The notes under the pieces were generated by a model. It had not been told where the DNA came from, ran no database searches, and was given only the letters and a program-made list of their open reading frames with translations. Of a stretch of 64,000 bases of DNA, positions 6,980 through 16,523 are shown piece after piece. The stretch comes from Marivirga arenosa (GTDB lineage: Bacteria > Bacteroidota > Bacteroidia > Cytophagales > Cyclobacteriaceae). Made by a program: the position numbers and the translations under genes. Each line of letters begins with the position of its first letter. Positions within the stretch are counted from its first letter, which is position 1. The DNA lies in assembly GCF_030503895.2 (NCBI RefSeq), contig NZ_CP129970.2, positions 3,085,001 through 3,149,000 of the forward strand. The letters are read 5' to 3'.

Positions 6980-8731
6980 CTATCTTCTTCTTCCTCCTGA
7001 TCCAGCTTTAACTCTAGCACGGCCACCAGGTTTTCTGTCTCCACCTCTCTTCTTGAATCCACTTCCACCGCCACTGTGTCTTTTTCCTTCAGGTCGGTTT
7101 GATTTTCTCGGACCACCACCCGTTTTAGGCTCAGCCGCCACTTTTCTTCCATCGAATTCGCTGCCGTTTAATGCGTCTAAAATAGTTTGTTCATGCTGAC
7201 TTTCTACTTCCATGAAAGTAAAGCTTCTTTGAACATCTATTTTTCCGAATTCAATTCCATTCGGAACACTTTGTAAACCATTTATCCAGCCTAAAAGCGT
7301 ACCTGCATTTAAATTATCTTTCTGACCGATATTTAAGAAAAGCTTATTGAAATTGCCTTCTTTACGTCTTCTATCTCCTTTTTCGCTATCTCTACCTGGT
7401 TTTGCAGCTTGATTTAAGTCATTAGAATTTTTGTAATACTCTAAAACTTTATTGAATTCAACAGAAACAAATTTTTTGATTAAGTCTTCTCTGCTTAAAT
7501 CTTCAAATTGAGCTGCAATATTTTCAATAAATGGCTCCATTTGCTTTTCATCAACTTCCGTTGACTTCACTTTATCAACAAACGACATTAATTGCTTTTC
7601 AATTACTGCCTCAGCAGCAGGAACATCAGCTTTAGTAAATGATTTACCTAATACTTTTTCAAGTTGCTTAATTTTATTGACATCTCTTGGACCAATGATA
7701 GCCATTGAAATACCTGCTTTTCCAGCTCTACCAGTTCTTCCACTTCTATGTGTATAGGTTTCTAAATCATCTGGAATATTATAATTGATAACATGGGTAA
7801 TTTCATTAACATCTAATCCACGTGCTGCCACATCAGTAGCAACAAGCATTTGAAGATGTTTTTTTCTATAACGACCCATCACAGCATCACGCTGGGCTTG
7901 AGATAAATCACCATGTAAACAATCAGCATTATAGCCATCGGCTACTAATTGATCGGAAATCTCCTGGGTTTCTCTTTTGGTCCTACAGAAGATAATACCA
8001 TAAATGTCTGGGTTGATATCAGCAATTCTCTTTAAGGCAAGGTATTTATCTTTTGCCTTTACGATATAATAGAAGTGGTCAACTTTATCAGCCCCTTGAT
8101 TTCTTTTGCCAGAAGATATTTCTTCAGGATTAGACATATAATTATTTGAAATCCTTAATACCTCTTTTGACATTGTAGCAGAGAACAATAAGGTTTGTCT
8201 GCTTTCAGGAGTGTGAGAAAGAATGAAATCAAGATCATCTTTAAATCCCATGTTCAACATCTCATCAGCTTCATCCAACACTACCCACTCAATGTCTTCT
8301 AGCTTTAGTTTATTTCTTTTGATTAAATCAACAACTCTACCAGGTGTTCCGACAACTATTTGAGCGCCTCTGTTTAAGGCTTTAATTTGAGTTTCAATGC
8401 TTGCTCCACCATAAACTGGTAAAACATCTAATCTATTAGAGAATTTTGTATATGCATTAAAATCATTAGCGATTTGAATAGCTAATTCTCTAGTAGGACA
8501 TAATACTAAAGATTGAGTCTTTTTAGAATTACTGTCGATTTGATTAATTACAGGTAATCCAAAAGCGGCTGTTTTACCAGACCCTGTTTGTGCTAAAGCA
8601 ATTAGATCTTGCTTAGAGTTTAATAAATGAGGGATAGTTTTTTGCTGAATAGCAGTTGGTGTCTCAAAACCTATTTCTAAAATAGCTTTGAGAATTTCAG
8701 GCTTAAGGCCTAATTCTTCGAATGTTAGCAT
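6980..8731 (-). CDS. DEAD-box ATP-dependent RNA helicase with DbpA-like domain and basic tail
   Basis: 583 residues. Residues 1-370 are the two RecA domains: ETPTAIQQ (Q motif), AQTGSGKT (motif I), PTRELA (Ia), TPGR, DEAD in VVLDEADEM, SAT in LLFSATMS, and HRSGRTGRAGK (VI). A linker leads to a DbpA/CsdA-like RNA-binding domain (about 455-540, KLFLNIGQKDNL..GTLLGWINGL) and a Gly/Arg/Lys-rich low-complexity tail. This CsdA/DeaD-like layout suggests ribosome assembly or mRNA unfolding in the cold. A roughly 145-nt structured leader precedes it, and its -7 box is identical to that of the cold-shock gene at 57351. Confidence 0.95.
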   Translation of the reverse strand: MLTFEELGLKPEILKAILEIGFETPTAIQQKTIPHLLNSKQDLIALAQTGSGKTAAFGLPVINQIDSNSKKTQSLVLCPTRELAIQIANDFNAYTKFSNRLDVLPVYGGASIETQIKALNRGAQIVVGTPGRVVDLIKRNKLKLEDIEWVVLDEADEMLNMGFKDDLDFILSHTPESRQTLLFSATMSKEVLRISNNYMSNPEEISSGKRNQGADKVDHFYYIVKAKDKYLALKRIADINPDIYGIIFCRTKRETQEISDQLVADGYNADCLHGDLSQAQRDAVMGRYRKKHLQMLVATDVAARGLDVNEITHVINYNIPDDLETYTHRSGRTGRAGKAGISMAIIGPRDVNKIKQLEKVLGKSFTKADVPAAEAVIEKQLMSFVDKVKSTEVDEKQMEPFIENIAAQFEDLSREDLIKKFVSVEFNKVLEYYKNSNDLNQAAKPGRDSEKGDRRRKEGNFNKLFLNIGQKDNLNAGTLLGWINGLQSVPNGIEFGKIDVQRSFTFMEVESQHEQTILDALNGSEFDGRKVAAEPKTGGGPRKSNRPEGKRHSGGGSGFKKRGGDRKPGGRARVKAGSGGRRR

Positions 8732-8875
8732 TTTAATGTTTAAAAATTAATACAATAGCAGGGATATGTTGTGACATGACTGCTAAGCAGCCTATTGCAT
8801 TAAAGCGACTCTCGATTTTCCCCGGCTTAACCCAAGCCATATTTCGAACCTTTCGAGTAGCCTAGGATTGTAATG
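8732..8875 (-). promoter_or_regulatory. structured 5' leader of the DEAD-box helicase mRNA
   Basis: About 144 nt lie between the predicted start of transcription and the ATG, unusual in this window where most leaders are under 40 nt. On the minus strand it contains, in order, a TCGAA/TTCGA stem (within 8843-8856), GGCTT-GGGTT-AAGCC (8824-8838), CGA-GAG-TCG, and CTGC-TTA-GCAG (8780-8790) enclosed by a longer-range CAATAG/CTATTG pairing (near 8793-8798 and 8753-8758). No Shine-Dalgarno is visible. This could be a temperature-responsive or autoregulatory leader; that is inference. Confidence 0.5.
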
Positions 8876-8880
8876 TGGTA

Positions 8881-8888
8881 CAAAGGTA
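8881..8888 (-). promoter_or_regulatory. -7 box of the DEAD-box helicase gene
   Basis: TACCTTTG on the minus strand fits TAnnTTTG; a TTG lies about 22 bp further upstream. The same octamer precedes the cold-shock gene, the cystathionine beta-synthase gene and the tRNA-Lys cluster. Confidence 0.6.
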
Positions 8889-9029
8889 CAAATAGTTTTT
8901 TGATTTATTGCAATTTACAATTAAGAAACCAAATTATATTCTGCGATTAAAGTTGTTATGAAATGCGTTAAAGTTTTTATGCTTTTAATTAATTTTGAAT
9001 TTTTAAATAATTACTTAACCATTTAGATA

Positions 9030-9974
9030 TTGAAATTTCTTAAAGTGATTTCTGTTGTATTAATCTTTAATCTATTAAATCATTTAGATTTATACAGTCA
9101 AGAAGTATTAAACATAAGTGGAAATTTAAACTATTATGCTCAAGCTGGAGTAGTATTTCAATTTGGCTCACATCAAAATAGGGTAGGGATATCAGTTTCT
9201 GTAAAAGGAGGAAGAGATTATGCTAATTTGGGACTTGAGTATAATGTTTTATATACACTTTCTGATTTTGGCTATTACGAAAAGACATTTCAACATATTT
9301 TAGGATTTAAAGTAACTACAGCAATTGACCGAAGAGATCATAGTTTTAGATCATTTCAGTATTCTCCTTTTAGTAGTAATTGTTTTTATGAATTTCATTA
9401 TCAGTATAGATATTATTTTAATCATTGGAATACTGCTCAACCCACCGGTGAAATTGGTTTAAACTTCGGTCATTTTTACATTTATCATGAAAATGATTTA
9501 TTAGCAGCTAAATCAGTTGATAAATTCCGTACTGCTGCAATGCGTTTAGGATATCAGGATTCTATTCAAAGTTTCGCAACATCTTTTACGTTCTGGACCG
9601 GTAATAAAGATAATCCTAAGACCAAAAGAATAAATGAATCGAAATTTTCAAGATATGGTTACTTTGACTTAAGCGATACACCATTTGGTAAATATTCTCA
9701 TGGTGTTCTTGCCGTGGATTATATACGACAACTTCCATTGGCAAATCAAATTAGGTTTTCATTAGGTTATGATCATGAAAAAATAAGAAATGCAATTCAA
9801 AATAAATTTATGCATGATTTACCATTCTATCCTAAAAAATGGAATACTGCTAAAAGCAGACATATTCCAATGGTAGACCAAGAAGGAAATTCCTATCTCT
9901 ATGAAGAAGGTCAGCAGTTAAGAGAAGGTCAATTTTATTTCAATATTGGATTGAATACTCCTGAATTCTACTAA
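9030..9974 (+). CDS. secreted protein, possible polymorphic toxin type 23-like domain
   Basis: 314 residues starting at TTG 9030, the only start that gives a signal peptide (MKFLKVISVVLIFNLLNHL, cleavage near LYSQ). The mature part is rich in aromatic and beta-prone stretches (YYAQAGVVFQFG, GLNFGHFYIYHEN), then DKFRTAAMRLGYQ, FTFWTGN and a C-terminal IRNAIQNKFMHDLPFYP. From memory these last motifs resemble Bacteroidota proteins annotated as toxin type 23, but I cannot confirm it. No immunity gene is obvious nearby. A small outer-membrane beta barrel is the alternative. Confidence 0.5.
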   Translation: MKFLKVISVVLIFNLLNHLDLYSQEVLNISGNLNYYAQAGVVFQFGSHQNRVGISVSVKGGRDYANLGLEYNVLYTLSDFGYYEKTFQHILGFKVTTAIDRRDHSFRSFQYSPFSSNCFYEFHYQYRYYFNHWNTAQPTGEIGLNFGHFYIYHENDLLAAKSVDKFRTAAMRLGYQDSIQSFATSFTFWTGNKDNPKTKRINESKFSRYGYFDLSDTPFGKYSHGVLAVDYIRQLPLANQIRFSLGYDHEKIRNAIQNKFMHDLPFYPKKWNTAKSRHIPMVDQEGNSYLYEEGQQLREGQFYFNIGLNTPEFY

Positions 9975-10082
9975 ATAAAAGTTAAAACATACCAGTCCTG
10001 TAAAATAGATTCTGATTCAGAATTAAGCTTCTTATTTTGCTTATCTTGTTTTTTATAAGCATAAACTTAAATAGAATAATTT

Positions 10083-11726
10083 ATGAAAAAGATATTTTAC
10101 TTATTGATTTTAGGTTTGTGGGCTTGTGAAGAAAAGCCCAAAACTACAATTGATACTTGGGTACCCTATGATGAAACAGCCATAATTGAGAAGAATGCTG
10201 ATCATGAATCACGTTTTATGCGCTATAAATTGATTCAATCAAAAATTAGTGACAGAAATGACCTTTGGGCACAAATAGAACCTCAGATTAGCGATTTTTC
10301 TCTCAAAGATTATGAGAAATTAAAACCCATCATACTTGAGCAGGATATGATGAGCCTGCAAAATGCTATAGATGAAGGCAAATTAAGCTATAAACAGCTC
10401 ACGCAATGGTATCTATATAGAATTGTAATTTTTGAAAATGATAGTTTAAGCACATTAAATAATATCATTTCCATTAATCCTACTGCAGTTCAAGAAGCGA
10501 TAGCAAAAGATGAAAACAATTCAGAAGAGCATCATCCAATTTATGGTATGCCCATATTATTGAAGGATAATGTGAATTTTGCAGGTATTCCTACCACTGC
10601 TGGAGCTGCTGCTTTAAAAGATAATATGGCAGAAGATGCTTTTATAGTAGAAAGATTAGAAGCCTCTGGAGCTATTATTCTGGGTAAATCAAGCTTAAGT
10701 GAATGGGCTAACTTTTTATGTGATGGATGTCCTAATGGCTATAATGCTATTGGAGGTCAAACTCTAAATCCTTATGGAAGAGGAGAATTTGATACAGGAG
10801 GTTCAAGTTCGGGAAGTGGTTCATCTATTGCGGCTAATTATGCAGCAGGAGCTATTGGAACTGAAACTTCTGGTTCAATTTTATCTCCCTCTAGTTCAAA
10901 TTCTATTGTAGGTTTAAAGCCAACAGTTGGCTTATTAAGTAGAGGAGGGATAGTTCCTATTTCTAGTACTTTGGACACACCTGGTCCTATGACAAGAAGC
11001 GTTATGGATAATGCTATTATGCTGTCTGCATTAACTGGTGAAGATTCAGAAGATCAAGTTACTGTTGGTAATTCGCCACAAAAAGAGTACTGGAAGTCCT
11101 TAAATGCTGATGCTCTGAAAGGGAAAAGATTAGCTGCTATGAAAGGATTCTTAGAAGATTCATTATACAAGATTCAAGTTGAGAAGTTAAAAGATATGGG
11201 AGCTATTATTGTAGAAGTTGAAGCCCCAGAAGTAAATTTATCAGGCTTTTTAACTTTATTGAATTTGGATATGAAGGCTGATTTACCCCATTATTTTGAA
11301 AATTATGCTGGTCCTTCTATTAACTTCACGTCAGTACAGGATGTAATGGATTTTAATATGGAAGATTCAGCAAAACGTATTCCTTATGGACAAGCCAGAT
11401 TTGAAGGAATAGTGACTGACTCTACCACTGCTTCAGAGTTTGATACCTTAAAAACTCGATTGATGAGCGAAGGAAGAAGGTATTTTGAAACGATGATGAG
11501 TGAAAATGATCTTGATGCTATTTTATCCATCAATAATTGGACAGCAGGTTATGCTGCTGTAGCACATTATCCTGCATTAACAGTACCTATGGGCTACGAG
11601 GAAAATGGGCAACCTAAAGGATTGACATTTATAGCAGAACCATTTTCAGAGCAGAAATTATTAGAATATGCTTATGCATTTGAAAAGGCAACTCAAGCTA
11701 GAAAAACACCTACAGAGTATAAGTAA
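10083..11726 (+). CDS. amidase signature family lipoprotein
   Basis: 547 residues. The N-terminus is a lipoprotein signal (LGLWAC, Cys15). The catalytic core holds the amidase-signature triad: Lys in PILLKDNVNFAG, the cis-serine in the GGSSSGSGSSIAA loop, and the nucleophile serine in GTETSGSILSPSSSN. The C-terminal part (AVAHYPALTVPMGYEENGQPKGLTFIAEPFSE) is typical of the family. It hydrolyses amides in the envelope; the substrate is not evident. A GatA role is unlikely, given the lipoprotein signal and the absence of gatB/gatC nearby. Confidence 0.92.
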   Translation: MKKIFYLLILGLWACEEKPKTTIDTWVPYDETAIIEKNADHESRFMRYKLIQSKISDRNDLWAQIEPQISDFSLKDYEKLKPIILEQDMMSLQNAIDEGKLSYKQLTQWYLYRIVIFENDSLSTLNNIISINPTAVQEAIAKDENNSEEHHPIYGMPILLKDNVNFAGIPTTAGAAALKDNMAEDAFIVERLEASGAIILGKSSLSEWANFLCDGCPNGYNAIGGQTLNPYGRGEFDTGGSSSGSGSSIAANYAAGAIGTETSGSILSPSSSNSIVGLKPTVGLLSRGGIVPISSTLDTPGPMTRSVMDNAIMLSALTGEDSEDQVTVGNSPQKEYWKSLNADALKGKRLAAMKGFLEDSLYKIQVEKLKDMGAIIVEVEAPEVNLSGFLTLLNLDMKADLPHYFENYAGPSINFTSVQDVMDFNMEDSAKRIPYGQARFEGIVTDSTTASEFDTLKTRLMSEGRRYFETMMSENDLDAILSINNWTAGYAAVAHYPALTVPMGYEENGQPKGLTFIAEPFSEQKLLEYAYAFEKATQARKTPTEYK

Positions 11727-11760
11727 AACCTGATTAATCTCAATATTATCTTTAATACAA

Positions 11761-11797
11761 AAAGGGGTGATGAAACTTAATTCATTACCCCTTTTTT
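11761..11797. terminator. bidirectional terminator between the amidase and bacilliredoxin genes
   Basis: AAAGGGGT..ATGAA pairs with TTCAT..ACCCCTTT (11761-11793) with a T-run on the plus side (to 11797) and A-run/T-run on the other, serving both convergent genes. Confidence 0.88.
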
Positions 11798-11827
11798 GTT
11801 TAGTAATCTAGATGCTAGATTATATTA

Positions 11828-12244
11828 TTAACAATACTCTTCGAATACTTGAACCAAATGATTTCCAATCATTTCAGCAGTTCTACCTTCGATGTGGTGT
11901 CTCTCCACAAAGTGTACCAACTCACCATCTTTAAATAAAGCAATTGATGGAGATGATGGTGGGTATGGAGCAGTTAATTCTCTTGCTTTAGCAACCGCTT
12001 CCTGATCAACACCAGCAAATACAGTTGTTAAATTATCAGGTTTTTTAGGGCTTTGTTGTACTGCCCACTTAACACCTGGTCTTGCTGCACCTGCTGCACA
12101 ACCACATACTGAGTTTATAACCATTAAAGAAGTTCCTTTATGATCTTTAAGGTGTTCCACTACCTGGTCAGCTGTTTTGAATTCTTCAAAACCAACTTCC
12201 GTTAAATCTGCACGCATTGGTGCTACTAATTCTTCAGGATACAT
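11828..12244 (-). CDS. BrxA/BrxB family bacilliredoxin
   Basis: 138-residue thioredoxin-fold protein with the characteristic SVCGCAAG motif (Cys47-Gly-Cys49) and MYPEELVAPMR at the N-terminus. In Firmicutes, bacilliredoxins remove bacillithiol from S-bacillithiolated proteins. Here it is the last gene of the suf run, 50 bp after the DUF59 gene and before a strong terminator, so it probably protects or recycles cysteines used in Fe-S assembly. Full length for the family. Confidence 0.93.
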   Translation of the reverse strand: MYPEELVAPMRADLTEVGFEEFKTADQVVEHLKDHKGTSLMVINSVCGCAAGAARPGVKWAVQQSPKKPDNLTTVFAGVDQEAVAKARELTAPYPPSSPSIALFKDGELVHFVERHHIEGRTAEMIGNHLVQVFEEYC

Positions 12245-12294
12245 ATATTATGAATTTATTATTTTAAATATTAGATTATTCTACTTTTTATTAA

Positions 12295-12636
12295 TTACAT
12301 AAAGCCTAATTCAAGCTTTGCAGCTTCACTCATCATTTCTTGAGTATAAGGTGGATCGAAAGTTAATTCAACCTTTACATCACTGATTCCTTCAATGGCT
12401 CTCACTTTCATTTCGACTTCGCTAGGGATATCCTCTGCTGCTGGGCAAGAAGGAGAGGTTAAAGTCATTAAAATGTATACATTATTAACTGGGTATACAT
12501 TCACCTCATATATTAATCCTAATTCGTAAATGTCCACTGGAATTTCAGGGTCATAAACTGATTTTAAAGCCTCTAGAACCTTATCTCTTAAATTAGGTAT
12601 TTCCGATTTCTTTTCGAATTTTGTTTCTTCAGCCAT
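12295..12636 (-). CDS. DUF59/MIP18 family Fe-S assembly protein (SufT-like)
   Basis: 113 residues. After a short charged N-terminus comes one DUF59 domain: ALKSVYDPEIPVDIYELGLIYEV, then MTLTSPSCPAAEDIPSEV with the conserved cysteine, and VELTFDPPYTQEMMSEAA. Such proteins help Fe-S cluster maturation or transfer; within suf operons the family is called SufT. It is 11 bp after sufE and 50 bp before the bacilliredoxin gene. Confidence 0.93.
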   Translation of the reverse strand: MAEETKFEKKSEIPNLRDKVLEALKSVYDPEIPVDIYELGLIYEVNVYPVNNVYILMTLTSPSCPAAEDIPSEVEMKVRAIEGISDVKVELTFDPPYTQEMMSEAAKLELGFM

Positions 12637-12647
12637 AATGCTATTGT

Positions 12648-13091
12648 TTAAGCTTCATTTTCTAATTTGGTTTTATACGCTAGTGCAAACATTTTGATTT
12701 GCTTAATCATAGCTAAAAAACCATTAGACCTTTGCGTACCAATAAACCTATTCATACCAATTTTATTAACAAAATATAAATCAGCATTTAAAATATCATC
12801 TATTGCACTATTGTTTAATATAGACACTAATAAACTTACCAATCCTTTAGTAATCGCTGTATTACTATCGGCTTGAAAGCTAAGATTACCATCATTTTCT
12901 TCAGCGGTTAACCAAACTTTTGATTGACAACCTTTTACAATATTATCTTCCGTTTTTATTTCTTCAGGCATTTCAGGAAGCTTTTCGCCTAGCTCCATTA
13001 AATAACCTATCATCATTTCCATATCTCCATCTAACATGGAGAATTTTTCAATGATGTCGTCTTGTCTCGTATTAATTGATTGATCAGACAT
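12648..13091 (-). CDS. sufE: SufE sulfur acceptor protein
   Basis: 147 residues. Accepts the persulfide sulfur from SufS and hands it to SufB. The active cysteine is Cys55 in KGCQSKVW; the rest (ITKGLVSLLVSILN, NRFIGTQRSNGFLAMIKQI) matches SufE/CsdE. It begins 10 bp after the sufS stop, consistent with one transcript and with SufS-SufE working as a pair. Confidence 0.96.
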   Translation of the reverse strand: MSDQSINTRQDDIIEKFSMLDGDMEMMIGYLMELGEKLPEMPEEIKTEDNIVKGCQSKVWLTAEENDGNLSFQADSNTAITKGLVSLLVSILNNSAIDDILNADLYFVNKIGMNRFIGTQRSNGFLAMIKQIKMFALAYKTKLENEA

Positions 13092-13101
13092 TGAATATAA
13101 T

Positions 13102-14340
13102 TTAGCTAAATTTTGCTACTATATCTTTTAAAGAATCTACAAAAAAATCTATTTCATCTATCGTATTGTAAACAGAAAAGGAAGCTCTAATTGTTCCATC
13201 AATTCCGAAATGCTCCATTAAGGGTTGCGTACAATGATGACCTGTTCTGACTGCAATCCCCTTAGCATCTAACATAAGACCTGCATCATAAGGGTGTACA
13301 TTATCGATAGTGAATGAAACAACGCTTACTTTATCATCAGCTGTTCCATAAAAGTTAATGCCTGGTATTTCGGATAATCTTTCATGAGCGTGGGCTGTTA
13401 ATGCCTTTTCATGTGCCATGATATTATCTTTTCCAATATTATTGATGTATTCTGCAGCTTTTTTTAGTGCTACTACATCTGCAATATTAGGTGTGCCAGC
13501 TTCAAACTTATATGGAATATCATTATAAGTAGTTTTTTCAAATGATACATTATTGATCATTTCACCACCACCTTGATAAGGATTCATTTCTTCTAAAATA
13601 GCTCTTTTACCATATAGAATCCCGCAACCTGTTGGCCCATACATTTTATGGCCAGAAGTAGCATAAAAATCACAATCCAAATCCTGAACATCAACTATAC
13701 AATGAGAGGAGGCTTGAGCCCCATCTACAAGCATTACTGCATCATGATCATGGGCTATTTTTGCAATCTCTTTAACAGGATTAACAGTTCCCAATGAATT
13801 GGAAGCGTAAACTACTGATACAATTTTGGTATTCTTATTAACAGTAGCTTTTACATCATCTAGTGATATTTCACCCTTCTTATTAACAGGTATAATTTTT
13901 AATACAGCTCCTTTTTCTTCAGCTATCATCTGCCATGGAACAATATTAGAATGGTGTTCCATAGCCGTAATCACTATTTCATCACCTTTCTCTAAAAATT
14001 TTCTACCATAGGCGTTAGCTACTAGATTAATGCTATCTGTAGTTCCTTTTGTAAAAATTACTTCTTCAACTTCATTTGCATTAATAAACTTTTGAAATAC
14101 TTTTCGAGTATCTTCAAAAGCAGTAGTTGCCTTTTCAGCTAAAGTATGTAATCCTCTATGTATGTTAGCATTATATGAACTATAGTATTCAGATAATGCT
14201 TCTATAACCGATTTGGGTTTTTGTGTGGTAGCTGCATTGTCAAAATAGATAAGAGGTTTCCCATTTACCTTTTGATCAAGGATTGGGAAATCTTTTCTAA
14301 TACTATTTATATCAATATTGGAAGCTAAAGCTACACTCAT
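13102..14340 (-). CDS. sufS: cysteine desulfurase SufS
   Basis: 412-residue PLP enzyme that takes sulfur from L-cysteine, giving alanine and an enzyme persulfide. Lys232 in TSGHKMYGPTG should bind PLP, and Cys370 in RTGHHCTQP is the active cysteine; the RxGxHC context places it in the SufS (group II) type that needs SufE. The N-terminal IYFDNAATTQKP and MEHHSNIVPW segments are canonical. It lies between sufD (29 bp) and sufE (10 bp). Confidence 0.97.
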   Translation of the reverse strand: MSVALASNIDINSIRKDFPILDQKVNGKPLIYFDNAATTQKPKSVIEALSEYYSSYNANIHRGLHTLAEKATTAFEDTRKVFQKFINANEVEEVIFTKGTTDSINLVANAYGRKFLEKGDEIVITAMEHHSNIVPWQMIAEEKGAVLKIIPVNKKGEISLDDVKATVNKNTKIVSVVYASNSLGTVNPVKEIAKIAHDHDAVMLVDGAQASSHCIVDVQDLDCDFYATSGHKMYGPTGCGILYGKRAILEEMNPYQGGGEMINNVSFEKTTYNDIPYKFEAGTPNIADVVALKKAAEYINNIGKDNIMAHEKALTAHAHERLSEIPGINFYGTADDKVSVVSFTIDNVHPYDAGLMLDAKGIAVRTGHHCTQPLMEHFGIDGTIRASFSVYNTIDEIDFFVDSLKDIVAKFS

Positions 14341-14369
14341 AAAATATATTTAATGATTTAATTTATTGA

Positions 14370-15698
14370 TTACAGCCTTTCATGAATTTTGTTCTCCATT
14401 AGCGTTCTAAATGCTTCTATTTTAATATTGCTTAATACATCAGATGCAAAAGCATTTAAAAGTATGGATTTAGCAGTTTTTTTATCAATACCTCTTGCTC
14501 TTAGGTAAAATAATTGATCAGCATCTAACTGGCCAACTGTACAACCATGAGAACATTGAACATCATCTGCCCAAATTTCTAATTGAGGCTTAGTATCAAC
14601 CTCAGCATCATCCGATAAAACTACATTTCTATTAGATTGAAAAGCATTTGTTTTCTGTGCATCCTGACGAACAAAGATTTTACCATTAAATACACCTCTA
14701 GATTTGCCGTCTAAGATACCTTTGTACATCTCATTGCTTTCACAATTAGGTACTTTATGGTCTACTACTGTGTGATTATCTACATGTGTGTTTCCATCTA
14801 GTAGATACAAACCATACATATTCGTTTCAGAATGCTCTTTATGTACAGCTATGTTAAGATTGTTACGTAACATAGCACCATTCAAACTTAGAGTAACACC
14901 ATTAAAAACTGATTTGCCTAATTGGTGTACCATAGTTGTACCAACTTGAATCGCTTTATCCGATTCGTTTTGATATTTGTAATAGTCAAATATTGCATCA
15001 TCTTCAACCACAATTTCAGTTACTGCATTTGTAAAACTAGCGTGCTCACCTAATGTAATGTAAGATTCTATAACAGATGCCTGACTATTCTTTTCAGCTA
15101 TAACTAAATTTCTAGGTTGACTTACTATATCAGCATTTTTCGCATCGTTGAAATAATAACATGCAATTGACTTTTCAGCCACTACGCTTTTATCAATTTT
15201 TACAAATACTCCGCCATTTGTAAAAGCTGTATTTAAATCTGTAAAATTATCAGCCCCTTCGATTTCGTGCTTGTTGAAGTGTTTTTCAAAATCTTCAGCA
15301 TAATCATCGGCTGCAATTTTTATTGGCTGAATATGAACTCCTTTTGGAAGAGAGCTAAAGTCATCTGACAGATTAGCATCTAAAACACCGTTTACAAATA
15401 CTAAACGGATAGCATCCAATTCAGGAATAAAATATTTAGAAGCCTCATCGATGCTTAATGAAAAAGCACCATCTGACATGTTGTCTAAACTAAAAAGTCT
15501 ACCAAATGTCTTAGCTATATTACTGTATTTATATTCTTCATCTTTTGCATGGGGAAAACCTGCTGTTTTGAATTTATCAATGGCAGTTTTTCTTTCGGCA
15601 TGTAAAGGCTTTTTACTTTCTCCGTTTAAAGAATTTTCAAAAGCTTGAAATTGCTCGATGAAAAATTTATCTATATCTTCTTTAATCAATTTACTCAT
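14370..15698 (-). CDS. sufD: Fe-S cluster assembly protein SufD
   Basis: 442 residues, a scaffold partner of SufB in the SufBC2D complex. The C-terminal beta-helix half is well conserved: VDHKVPNCESNEMYKGILDG, FNGKIFVRQDAQKTNAFQSNRN, and DVQCSHGCTVGQLDADQLFYLRARG, which holds the conserved cysteine and histidine. It starts 18 bp after sufC. The N-terminal 150 residues are more variable, as usual. Confidence 0.96.
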   Translation of the reverse strand: MSKLIKEDIDKFFIEQFQAFENSLNGESKKPLHAERKTAIDKFKTAGFPHAKDEEYKYSNIAKTFGRLFSLDNMSDGAFSLSIDEASKYFIPELDAIRLVFVNGVLDANLSDDFSSLPKGVHIQPIKIAADDYAEDFEKHFNKHEIEGADNFTDLNTAFTNGGVFVKIDKSVVAEKSIACYYFNDAKNADIVSQPRNLVIAEKNSQASVIESYITLGEHASFTNAVTEIVVEDDAIFDYYKYQNESDKAIQVGTTMVHQLGKSVFNGVTLSLNGAMLRNNLNIAVHKEHSETNMYGLYLLDGNTHVDNHTVVDHKVPNCESNEMYKGILDGKSRGVFNGKIFVRQDAQKTNAFQSNRNVVLSDDAEVDTKPQLEIWADDVQCSHGCTVGQLDADQLFYLRARGIDKKTAKSILLNAFASDVLSNIKIEAFRTLMENKIHERL

Positions 15699-15716
15699 AT
15701 GTATTGCTGATTAAAA

Positions 15717-16472
15717 TTATGCAACGCCTGCTTCTTCTTTGATCCAATCGTATCCTTTTTCTTCTAATTGAAGAGCTAATTCCTTTCCACCAGTTTTAAC
15801 AATTTTTCCGTTGAAAAGAACGTGTACGAAATCTGGAACGATATAATCTAATAATCTCTGATAGTGAGTAACCACTATGGTAGCGTTGTCATCACTTTTA
15901 AGCTTATTTACACCATTTGCTACAATTCTTAGCGCATCAATATCTAAACCAGAATCAGTTTCATCTAGAATAGATAGGGTAGGCTCAAGCATCGCCATTT
16001 GGAAAATTTCATTTCTTTTTTTCTCACCACCTGAGAAACCTTCATTTAGTGAACGGCTTAATAATGATTGGTCGATTTCAACCAACTTCATTTTTTCTTT
16101 CATTAAGCTAAGGAATGATACAGCATCTAATGGCTCTAATCCTTTATGTTCACGAATCTTGTTTAAAGCTGTTTTCATGAAGTTTGTAGTGGTTACTCCA
16201 GGAATTTCAATTGGATATTGAAATGCTAAAAATACGCCTTCCTGCGCTCTTTCATCAGCTTCTAATTCAAGCAAATCTTTACCATTGAAAGAAATTTCAC
16301 CTGAGTCTACTTCATAATCCTCTCTGCCAGCTAAAACAGAAGCTAAAGTACTTTTACCAGAACCATTGGGTCCCATGATAGCATGTACTTCACCTGGTTT
16401 AACTTCTAAGTTAATTCCTTTTAGTATTTCTTTACCTTCTATTGAGGCGTGTAAATTTTTAATCGATAACAT
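15717..16472 (-). CDS. sufC: Fe-S assembly ATPase SufC
   Basis: 251-residue ABC-type ATPase without membrane partner; it drives conformational change of SufB/SufD. Walker A is GPNGSGKST (residues 34-42), the signature [10 protein letters not shown], Walker [15 protein letters not shown], and the switch histidine in VVTHYQRLL. Located 51 bp after sufB. Confidence 0.97.
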   Translation of the reverse strand: MLSIKNLHASIEGKEILKGINLEVKPGEVHAIMGPNGSGKSTLASVLAGREDYEVDSGEISFNGKDLLELEADERAQEGVFLAFQYPIEIPGVTTTNFMKTALNKIREHKGLEPLDAVSFLSLMKEKMKLVEIDQSLLSRSLNEGFSGGEKKRNEIFQMAMLEPTLSILDETDSGLDIDALRIVANGVNKLKSDDNATIVVTHYQRLLDYIVPDFVHVLFNGKIVKTGGKELALQLEEKGYDWIKEEAGVA

Positions 16473-16523
16473 ATCTACTTATTTCAAAAAATAATAATAT
16501 TCTAGTGTTTGAATAAAGGTCTA

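Noticed and set aside
6892-7152. Minus-strand frame overlapping the helicase C-terminus
   Set aside because: Runs through low-complexity coding sequence and heptad repeats; Glu/Arg-rich composition is a frame-shift echo of the basic tail.
10083-11726. GatA subunit of the amidotransferase
   Set aside because: Lipoprotein signal peptide and no gatB/gatC context.
15877-16221. Plus-strand frame antisense to sufC
   Set aside because: Serine-rich shadow of a conserved ATPase gene with no supporting features.
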